Positions 1-4,523 of a DNA stretch of 5,021 bases are shown piece by piece; the stretch's first letter is position 1; every line of letters starts with the position of its first letter. Position numbers and translations under genes: made by a program. Where the stretch lies: NCBI GenBank assembly GCA_013203065.1, contig JABMQV010000325.1, forward strand, positions 1-5,021. Reading direction: 5' to 3'. The notes under the pieces were generated by a model. The model searched no databases. It saw only the letters and a list, made by a program, of their open reading frames with translations, and was not told the DNA's origin. The stretch is from Desulfobacteraceae bacterium (GTDB lineage Bacteria; Desulfobacterota; DSM-4660; Desulfatiglandales; Desulfatiglandaceae).

Positions 1-304
1 GGCCGCCGTATACTACCGGAATTTCCATTTTCCGGGGCTTTGGGAGCTGAAGAGGGTCCAAAATGCTCAAGCGGTGCTGGACCTTTTCTCGGAGCATCGG
101 CAACGTGATCTTGAGGGGATCGAAGATCAGAAGCAGGGAGCGATAAGTTGGGATGGTTTCCACAACCCCTTCCAGAGGGTCGTCCTTGAGGGAGAGGAAG
201 AGTGCTCTAACCCTTTGATTGACTCTAAGCCCTATTTCATCCCCCAGCTCAACAAGGAGAGAACGGTCACCCATTATGCGATACACGGGATCAATGAAGG
301 GCAT
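1..304 (-). CDS. pxpB: 5-oxoprolinase subunit B (KipI-like), N-terminal part, truncated by window edge
   Basis: The minus strand reads open from an ATG at 304 to the left edge, giving 101 residues of an incomplete protein. An in-frame TAG lies 12 bases upstream of this ATG, so it is the first usable start. The translation begins MPFIDPVYRIMGDRSLLVEL and contains GDRSLLVELGDEI (residues 12-24), IPTYRSLLLIFDP (51-63) and IPVVYGG (95-101). These are the hallmark N-terminal blocks of the KipI/PxpB family, whose members are usually about 220-240 residues, so roughly the first 40 percent is visible. In characterised bacteria PxpB works in the cytoplasm with PxpA and PxpC in ATP-dependent opening of 5-oxo-L-proline to glutamate. 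It starts 9 bases after the pxpA stop codon, so the two are almost certainly co-transcribed and probably translationally coupled. The Shine-Dalgarno is weak (AGG about 8 bases upstream). The assignment rests on family motifs and on the adjacent pxpA. Confidence 0.9.
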   Translation of the reverse strand, partial: MPFIDPVYRIMGDRSLLVELGDEIGLRVNQRVRALFLSLKDDPLEGVVETIPTYRSLLLIFDPLKITLPMLREKVQHRLSILDPLQLPKPRKMEIPVVYGG

Positions 305-313
305 CTGAACTGC

Positions 314-1099
314 CTATAGGAATGTAGCCATAGGGACCACCTGGATCCCCGAACTGAGGAGGGATTCCCTTATATTCTTGACAAGGGCCACTGCTTCGGG
401 ATTATCGCCGTGCACGCAAATGGTGTCGGCCTCAAGCTTGGCCTCGCTGCCGTCTTTGGCCACCACCAACCCCTCCGCAACCATCTTGATGACCCTTTTT
501 GCCACCTCTTCCTGATCGTGGAGCACAGCCCCCGTTTCCCGGCGGGATACAAGGGAGCCATCGGGGTTGTAAGCCCTGTCGGCAAAAAACTCAAAGGCGA
601 TACGGATAGAATGCCGCGTGGCGATGGCTTCAAGTTCATCTCTGTTGGGGCCGGCCAGTGCCACGAGTATGAGATCCCTGTCGAGACCTGCGAGGACCTC
701 TGCAACCACATCCCAGATATCCACGTTCCGGACGGCCATGTTGTAAAGCGCGCCGTGGGGTTTCACATGCTGGAGTCTTACCCCCTGTAGTGACGCGAAT
801 GACTGAAGGGCGCCAATCTGGTAAGTCACATAGCCTTTGATCTCTTCCGGGGTAGCATCCATAATTCTTCGGCCAAACCCTATGAGATCGGGCAAACCCG
901 GATGGGCGCCCGCACCCACGCCGTTTTCCTTGGCCAGTGAGATGGTACGTTTCATAACAGCGGGGTCACCAGCGTGGAACCCGCAGGCGATGTTGGCCGA
1001 ACTTATAACGGGGATCACCTCTTCGTCCAGGCCCAGCTTGTAAATCCCAAAGCTTTCTCCCACATCAGAATTTAGATCAATCGTTTTTCGCTGTACCAT
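314..1099 (-). CDS. pxpA: 5-oxoprolinase subunit A (LamB/YcsF family)
   Basis: This is a complete 261-residue protein, close to the family's usual 245-255. Conserved blocks are DLNSDVGE (8-15), ANIACGFHAGDP (35-46), GAHPGLPD (64-71), HVKPHGALYN (111-120), EFFADRAY (170-177) and ICVHGDNP (227-234). The acidic and histidine residues in these blocks are the family's conserved active-site positions. In the known pathway PxpA acts in the cytoplasm with PxpB and PxpC to convert 5-oxoproline, a spontaneous glutamine breakdown product, to glutamate with ATP hydrolysis. The start at 1099 is chosen because GGGAGG lies 6 bases upstream (1106-1111). The frame stays open upstream to 1264, but that extension has no family similarity that I can see and overlaps a strongly structured leader. 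pxpB follows 9 bases downstream. Expression is probably controlled by the leader RNA described separately. The older LamB/YcsF label does not indicate a lactam-utilisation role here. Confidence 0.95.
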   Translation of the reverse strand: MVQRKTIDLNSDVGESFGIYKLGLDEEVIPVISSANIACGFHAGDPAVMKRTISLAKENGVGAGAHPGLPDLIGFGRRIMDATPEEIKGYVTYQIGALQSFASLQGVRLQHVKPHGALYNMAVRNVDIWDVVAEVLAGLDRDLILVALAGPNRDELEAIATRHSIRIAFEFFADRAYNPDGSLVSRRETGAVLHDQEEVAKRVIKMVAEGLVVAKDGSEAKLEADTICVHGDNPEAVALVKNIRESLLSSGIQVVPMATFL

Positions 1100-1105
1100 G
1101 TTTTG

Positions 1106-1111
1106 CCTCCC
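1106..1111 (-). promoter_or_regulatory. Shine-Dalgarno of pxpA
   Basis: GGGAGG on the minus strand lies 6 bases before the ATG at 1099. It is a near-perfect anti-16S match at ideal spacing. It decides the start of pxpA against a longer in-frame reading from 1264. It sits only about 10 bases after the poly-U tract of the putative attenuator. Confidence 0.85.
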
Positions 1112-1121
1112 GAAGTTTTTG

Positions 1122-1196
1122 AAAAAAACCGTATCGTGGAACAGGGATGCCCCCGTGTCAAGACCTTGACCACTTGAGCCAGACCACCTGATACGG
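1122..1196 (-). terminator. Candidate attenuator: branched hairpin followed by U7 in the pxpA leader
   Basis: Read on the minus strand, CCGTATC (1196-1190) pairs perfectly with GATACGG (1135-1129). The helix continues past a two-base bulge as GTGG (1187-1184) with CCAC (1139-1136), giving 11 base pairs. Inside it lie two clean hairpins: GTCAA-GGTC-TTGAC (1170-1157), and, directly abutting it, ACGGGG-GCAT-CCCTGT (1156-1141, one G-U pair). The closing helix is followed immediately by seven T residues (1128-1122), as in an intrinsic terminator, only 22 bases before the pxpA ATG. The enclosed branches make the element larger than a typical terminator, so it could also be a stable leader fold that does not terminate. 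Function is inferred from layout only. Confidence 0.5.
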
Positions 1197-1281
1197 CTCC
1201 AGTACGAGACGCCACGGATCTGAATCAGGTTTAAATTCCGTCCCGGCCACCCCTGTTCGGGCAAGGGGAACCGACAATTCG
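1122..1281 (-). promoter_or_regulatory. Structured 5' leader of pxpA, possible riboswitch or attenuation leader of unknown class
   Basis: About 180 nt separate a candidate promoter from the pxpA start, and this stretch is rich in complementary segments. In transcription order they are a CCCCT/AGGGG hairpin (1268-1264 with 1254-1250), ACGGA with TCCGT (1241-1237 with 1218-1214), and ACCTGAT with ATCAGGT (1230-1224 with 1192-1186). GAGCC with GGCTC (1199-1195 with 1180-1176) can also pair, and last comes the U7-ended branched helix (1196-1184 with 1139-1129). The 1192-1186 segment is needed both by the ACCTGAT helix and by the terminator-like helix, so the two exclude each other, the usual logic of an antiterminator/terminator switch. 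I do not recognise the conserved core of any known riboswitch class. A ligand such as 5-oxoproline, glutamate or glutamine would be speculation from the downstream gene. Confidence 0.5.
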
Positions 1282-1287
1282 CCGATT

Positions 1288-1315
1288 ATTTTAACAAAAT
1301 CCTTCAAGAAAGCAA
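1288..1315 (-). promoter_or_regulatory. Candidate sigma-70-type promoter for pxpA leader
   Basis: On the minus strand TTGCTT (1315-1310) and TAAAAT (1293-1288) are separated by 16 bases. The -10 matches five of six consensus positions and the -35 only about half. A start near 1281 would give a leader of about 180 nt that contains all the paired elements. This is a pattern match only; the AT-rich setting makes chance -10 boxes common. Confidence 0.35.
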
Positions 1316-1371
1316 GTAGCTGCTCTGGTCCTTTACCACAAACTTCTCCTGATAAAAGCGCCAGCCAGACC

Positions 1372-1387
1372 CAAATCCGCGGATTTG
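1372..1387. promoter_or_regulatory. Perfect 16-bp palindrome, candidate operator
   Basis: CAAATCCGCGGATTTG is a perfect inverted repeat with no spacer, centred between positions 1379 and 1380 in non-coding DNA between two divergent operons. The size and symmetry fit the binding site of a dimeric repressor. TetR- and MarR-type regulators commonly control RND efflux operons, but no regulator gene is visible in this window, so the binding protein is unknown. It lies about 60 bases upstream of the candidate pxpA -35 and about 75 bases upstream of the TTGACA on the plus strand, so it could serve either operon. Confidence 0.4.
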
Positions 1388-1463
1388 TTCAAGGTGCTTG
1401 GAAAACAACGTGCCCTTTGAAGATCCGGCATGTTCTCGTTTTCTGATTGATTATTTATGGGTA

Positions 1464-1490
1464 TTGACATATGAAATCGTGGTAAATCGT
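1464..1490 (+). promoter_or_regulatory. Consensus -35 (TTGACA) with 10-bp-spaced direct repeat
   Basis: TTGACA at 1464-1469 is a perfect -35 hexamer pointing at the efflux operon. AAATCGT occurs at 1474-1480 and again at 1484-1490, exactly one helical turn apart. Tandem heptamers with a 10-bp period are typical of OmpR/PhoB-family response-regulator sites. No good -10 lies at the standard 16-18 bp from the TTGACA; the nearest candidate, TAAATC at 1483, is too close. If this is a promoter it is weak or activator-dependent. It would leave an untranslated leader of well over 100 nt. Confidence 0.25.
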
Positions 1491-1585
1491 TGGTGCGGCC
1501 CTGCTCTAGAGTCTTGTTTTGTAGCTTCTGTTCCCGATGCGAAAAACTTTTATCGGATGTGGCCTTTTGATTCATTTGGAATAGG

Positions 1586-1604
1586 ATCCCCCCATTGGGG
1601 AGAT
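1586..1604 (+). repeat. GC-rich inverted repeat at an alternative efflux operon start
   Basis: ATCCCCCC and GGGGAGAT can pair as seven of eight bases around an ATT loop. The right arm contains GGGGAG and the first two bases of an ATG at 1603 that is in frame with the outer-membrane factor. Since GGGGAG directly abuts that ATG, it is badly placed as a Shine-Dalgarno, and the hairpin would hide both. No U tract follows, so it is not a terminator. Confidence 0.3.
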
Positions 1605-1671
1605 GAATCAGGGCTTGTTTGAAAATGGGGAGCAGACAAAGGTTCTCAGGGATATAAAAGACCGGATTCTT

Positions 1672-3237
1672 ATGAAACAAGAAAAGAGTTACTCCAGGAT
1701 ATTCTCGGTCATTACACCGCAAGGTAGAAATGGGCTGAAAAATTGGGGCAGGATAGGGGGGCTTTTTCTGGCGTTGGCCCTCCTCGCAGTACTGGTGGGA
1801 TGCAGACAGAGCCTTCCCGAATTGAGTCCAATGAAATACTCGCCTCCTGCATCGGGTAAGATGTGGAAGCCCACGCCAGATGCCCTTCCGGAAGCCTTAC
1901 CTTCCGAAAAGCTTCCAGGAATCCCGCCCGAGCTTCAAGGCTCGGCTAAACAACTTGCCCTGGTACAGCTTGTAGATGTGGCACTCCGTATCAATCCGTC
2001 CACCCAACAGGCCTGGGGGCAGGCCCGAGTCGCTGCAGCAGATTGGGCTGTCGCGCGGGGCGAATACTACCCAACGGTGAGTGGAGACGTGGCGGGTTAC
2101 GGTGGCAACACGAGTGGGGGTGACCTGAGTGGTGTTATGGGACAAGTGGGTCTGAGCCTCAACTATCTCCTCTTGGATTTTGGCGGTCGGGAGGCCAGAG
2201 TGGCAAGTGCCCGCCAGGCCCTCATCGCCGCCAACTGGAACCATAACCAGGCGATCCAGGATGTCCTTCGAAATGTCCCTCAGGCCTATTACACCTATAT
2301 TGGCAACAAGGCCCTCGTGCGGGCCGCTGAAATAAATCTGAAGGAAGCCAAGACCAGTCTCCATGCAACGGAGCAGCGGCGGCGGGCCGGCGTGAGCACC
2401 ATTGCGGATGTCTTGCAGGCCAAGGCGAACATGGAAGAGGTGCTCTTTACCCTGGTATCGGCTCGCGGCTCGGTTGAAATCGGCCGCGGAAGGCTTGCCA
2501 CGGCTGTTGGGTGGCCCGCAAACATGGCATTTGACGTGGCAGGGGAACCCGAGCCGTTGTCCCTGGACCGGATTGACCGGAATATCAAGAACTTAATACA
2601 GTTAGCGCAACACGACCGGCCGGAACTTACCGCAGCCAGGGCGGCCGTGAGTCAGAAGGAAGCAGGCCTCCGCCTGGCCGAGGCCGACCTCTGGCCCAAG
2701 CTCACGGCGACCGGCAGCGTGGGATGGAGCGGTATTGACGCAAAATCGTCTGACTGGGCTGACCTGAATGGAAGCGGTGCCAGCTATTTCGGAGGGCTTC
2801 AGCTCCAAATCCCCCTTTTTGAGGGGTTCGCACTACGAAACAGGGTGCAAAAGGCCAAGGCCGACTTGGACGCTGCCCGTGCCGCCCTCAAAGTGAAGGA
2901 GGAGTCTGTCATTTCAGACGTATGGGATGCCTATTACAACTTCCGAACTGCGGGGCAGCAGTTGGAGACGAGCGAGAGTCTTCTGGAAAGCGCCACCCAG
3001 TCCTATGAGGTCTCTCTGGCCCGTTACAAGGCGGGAGCGGCAGATATTGTGGAACTGCTTAACGCCCAAAGTCTACTGGCCAAGTCCAGGGCTCAGCAGG
3101 TCAGGGCCCGGACAGATCTCCATACCTCTTTCGCAGAACTCCTGCATGCCATAGGAGCTGAACTTCCGACAAATACCCTTGGTGGAAGTCCCGAATCGAC
3201 CGGTGAAAGGAGGGTCACCCAAAATGAGAAACAATAA
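1672..3237 (+). CDS. RND efflux outer-membrane factor, TolC/OprM-type lipoprotein
   Basis: This 521-residue protein forms the outer-membrane duct of a tripartite efflux pump. A basic N-terminus and a hydrophobic stretch lead to the lipobox LVGC with Cys at residue 44, so the mature protein should be acylated. The family's two-fold internal repeat is plain: AYYTYIGN (205-212) with RRRAGVSTIADVLQA (236-250), and AYYNF (420-424) with RYKAGAADIVELLNAQ (451-466), about 215 residues apart. The strand motifs LLLDFGG (166-172) and IPLFEG (380-385) mark the two beta-barrel segments. Length is slightly above the usual 450-490. The start is uncertain: an in-frame ATG at 1603 would give 544 residues, but neither ATG has a well-placed ribosome binding site. 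I prefer 1672 because it gives a shorter, though still long, region before the signal peptide. The gene is first in the operon and overlaps the fusion protein gene by 14 bp. The exact subfamily and substrate are not readable. Confidence 0.93.
   Translation: MKQEKSYSRIFSVITPQGRNGLKNWGRIGGLFLALALLAVLVGCRQSLPELSPMKYSPPASGKMWKPTPDALPEALPSEKLPGIPPELQGSAKQLALVQLVDVALRINPSTQQAWGQARVAAADWAVARGEYYPTVSGDVAGYGGNTSGGDLSGVMGQVGLSLNYLLLDFGGREARVASARQALIAANWNHNQAIQDVLRNVPQAYYTYIGNKALVRAAEINLKEAKTSLHATEQRRRAGVSTIADVLQAKANMEEVLFTLVSARGSVEIGRGRLATAVGWPANMAFDVAGEPEPLSLDRIDRNIKNLIQLAQHDRPELTAARAAVSQKEAGLRLAEADLWPKLTATGSVGWSGIDAKSSDWADLNGSGASYFGGLQLQIPLFEGFALRNRVQKAKADLDAARAALKVKEESVISDVWDAYYNFRTAGQQLETSESLLESATQSYEVSLARYKAGAADIVELLNAQSLLAKSRAQQVRARTDLHTSFAELLHAIGAELPTNTLGGSPESTGERRVTQNEKQ
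3206..3213 (+). promoter_or_regulatory. Shine-Dalgarno of the membrane fusion protein gene
   Basis: AAAGGAGG lies inside the last codons of the outer-membrane factor gene and ends 10 bases before the ATG at 3224. It fixes that start over an in-frame ATG at 3179. It also indicates coupled translation across the 14-bp overlap. Confidence 0.8.
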
Positions 3238-4498
3238 GAGATGCCGGTCCTACGCCGTATGGGGAAGAGCCTTTGCGGTTGCCTGCAGTCTTCTGTTTTT
3301 TCTGCCCGTTGGATGCAAGAAAAAGGAGAAGGCCGCTCCCAAGGCCGAGCCCCCTTTGGTCACGGTGGCGCCTGTTGTGCTGAAGACGGTGCCAATCCAC
3401 ATAAATTATGTGGGTTCCGTGGCTTCCATGAAGAAAGTGGACATCAGAGCGCGGGTTGAGGGTTTTCTTGAAAAACGGCTCTACAAGGAAGGGGCGGATG
3501 TCAAAAAAGGCAAACTGGTATATGTTATCGAACGGGAGCCGTATGAGGCAGAGCTTGAAAGCAGTCAGGCTCAGCTTGCAAAGGATGAGGCAGCCTTGGC
3601 ATTTGCAAATGAGCAGGTGAGGCGTTATAAGCCGCTTGTGGAACAGGATTTTGTCACCCGCGAGAGATTTGATGATTACCGCACCAAGGCAAAGGAGGCG
3701 GCAGCCGCTGTTGAGGCTGATCGCGCCCAGGTGACACGGGCCAAGCTCAATTTGAGCTACTGCACCATGTACTCCCCCATAAACGGCCGGATCGGACGGA
3801 CTTTAGTGAATGTGGGGAACCTGGTGGGTGCGGGGGAAAATACCAAGCTGGCCACCATCGTCCAGTTGGACCCCATTTATGTCTATTTCAGCCCCAGCGA
3901 TGAGGATCTTCGGCTCATCTTCAAATATCGCCAGGAAAAGGAACAGCCGGTGGATGTGGTACTTTCTGACGGGAACGTTCATCCCCACAAGGGAAGGGTG
4001 GACTTTATCGACAATGTTGTAGATCCAAAGGCCAACACGGTTACCATGCGCGCGGTGATTCCAAATCCTGAAAAGACCCTGCTGCCCGGGGAGTATGTCC
4101 AGGCGCGTCTCTTCCTGGCCGATTTTCCGAACACCCCCCTCATCCCTGAACAGGCGGTGGCCGAAGATCAGGGCGGAACCTACGTGTATGTGGTGGGGGC
4201 GGACAACAAGGTGCATGCTCGCCGGATAAAAACTCCTTATGTCTACAAGGGTTACAGAATTGTCCCGAAGGGGTTGAAGAAAGGAGAAAAGGTCGTCATA
4301 GAGGGTATGCAACTGATTCGCCCTGACATGGTGGTAAGAACCAAGTCCGCCTCGTCAAAAACGTCCGATGCGGACGAAAAGAAAACCCCGCAGAAAAAAT
4401 CAGAAGAACCTGCTCAAGAATCGCCAGGGAAGGTATCAAAAACCATTCCAGAGGGGGTTACCAACTCCCAAAAGACCTCACCGAAAAGAGGAGAATGA
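3224..4498 (+). CDS. RND efflux periplasmic adaptor (membrane fusion protein), AcrA/MexA-type lipoprotein
   Basis: This 424-residue adaptor should link the inner-membrane RND pump to the outer-membrane factor. A basic N-terminus and hydrophobic core lead to PVGC with Cys at residue 31, followed by KKK, a lipoprotein signal; Pro at -3 is unusual. In order: lipoyl half-domain around 72-103 (DIRARVEGFLEK, EGADVKKGKLVYVIE), an alpha-helical hairpin of about 105-175 rich in Ala, Glu, Lys and Gln, the second lipoyl half at 182-213 (YSPINGRIGR, VGAGENTKLATI), a beta-barrel at about 215-305 (LDPIYVYFSPSD, LLPGEYV), and a membrane-proximal domain at about 306-372 (IPEQAV). These fit the HlyD/AcrA family. 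The start at 3224 is set by a strong ribosome binding site. Residues 374-424 form a low-complexity tail rich in Lys, Ser, Glu and Pro, beyond the usual end of the family. The pump gene follows after 25 bases. Confidence 0.95.
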   Translation: MRNNKRCRSYAVWGRAFAVACSLLFFLPVGCKKKEKAAPKAEPPLVTVAPVVLKTVPIHINYVGSVASMKKVDIRARVEGFLEKRLYKEGADVKKGKLVYVIEREPYEAELESSQAQLAKDEAALAFANEQVRRYKPLVEQDFVTRERFDDYRTKAKEAAAAVEADRAQVTRAKLNLSYCTMYSPINGRIGRTLVNVGNLVGAGENTKLATIVQLDPIYVYFSPSDEDLRLIFKYRQEKEQPVDVVLSDGNVHPHKGRVDFIDNVVDPKANTVTMRAVIPNPEKTLLPGEYVQARLFLADFPNTPLIPEQAVAEDQGGTYVYVVGADNKVHARRIKTPYVYKGYRIVPKGLKKGEKVVIEGMQLIRPDMVVRTKSASSKTSDADEKKTPQKKSEEPAQESPGKVSKTIPEGVTNSQKTSPKRGE

Positions 4499-4517
4499 GG
4501 CCGATCCCGGCAGCCTC
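4497..4517 (+). promoter_or_regulatory. Small hairpin between a distant Shine-Dalgarno and the RND pump start
   Basis: GAGGC (4497-4501) pairs with GCCTC (4513-4517), beginning within the fusion-protein stop codon. The pump ATG at 4524 has no purine-rich motif at normal distance. AAGAGGAG at 4486-4493 would be a good one but is 30 bases away; if this hairpin folds, the effective gap falls to about 9 bases. This is a suggestion from geometry only. Confidence 0.3.
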
Positions 4518-4523
4518 TAATCA

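Larger units (their letters stand above)
1282..1671. other. Divergent intergenic regulatory region without a convincing gene
   Basis: This stretch separates the minus-strand oxoprolinase operon from the plus-strand efflux operon. Open frames here (for example 1398-1622 plus, 1333-1722 minus) have TTG-type or unsupported starts, lack ribosome binding sites and resemble no family. I see no tRNA, transposase or CRISPR-like repeat. It contains a pxpA promoter candidate, a 16-bp palindrome at 1372-1387, a TTGACA with tandem direct repeats at 1464-1490, and a hairpin at 1586-1604. The base composition is more AT-rich than in the flanking genes, as expected of promoter DNA. Confidence 0.6.

Noticed and set aside
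410..790. Long open frame on the plus strand opposite pxpA.
   Set aside because: It is a shadow of a conserved gene on the other strand and has no protein-family features.
1201..1209. AGTACGAGA on the plus strand, identical to the core of the 23S rRNA sarcin-ricin loop.
   Set aside because: The closing G and downstream GGAACC-type strand are missing and no other rRNA sequence flanks it. Nine bases alone are compatible with chance.
1224..1230. ACCTGAT on the minus strand resembles the conserved ACCUGAU of TPP riboswitches, and GGGGTG lies upstream.
   Set aside because: The CUGAGA motif and the GCGUAGGGA-type 3' part are absent, and the downstream gene is not a thiamine gene.
1236..1250. Possible tRNA 3' end on the plus strand (TTTAAATTCC followed by GTCCCGGCCA).
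   Set aside because: The T-loop lacks the invariant C56 and C61, the T stem does not pair, and no matching 5' acceptor strand is present.
1100..1264. In-frame upstream extension of pxpA adding 55 residues.
   Set aside because: It needs a TTG start, shows no family similarity, overlaps the structured leader, and the ATG at 1099 has a strong ribosome binding site.
1229..1290. Plus-strand stretch with slight similarity to part of a cobalamin riboswitch (GGTTTAAATTCCG...CGGCCACC).
   Set aside because: The B12-box core (AGCCACUG and the GUCAGGAGACCUGCC-like part) is missing, and the downstream genes encode a drug-type RND pump rather than cobalamin functions.
1177..1371. AGCCAGACC occurs at 1177-1185 and 1363-1371, and CCTGATA at 1187-1193 and 1348-1354.
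   Set aside because: The order of the two motifs differs between the copies and the matches are short, so I cannot separate this from chance.
1504..1511. CTCTAGAG 8-bp palindrome.
   Set aside because: Too short to stand out; palindromes of this size are expected by chance every few hundred bases.
1398..1622. 74-codon open frame on the plus strand upstream of the efflux operon.
   Set aside because: It has a TTG start without a ribosome binding site, no family resemblance, and it overlaps the possible alternative start of the next gene.
1333..1722. 129-codon open frame on the minus strand in the intergenic region.
   Set aside because: It overlaps the efflux operon start, has no recognisable domain and an implausible composition, and lies in otherwise regulatory-looking DNA.
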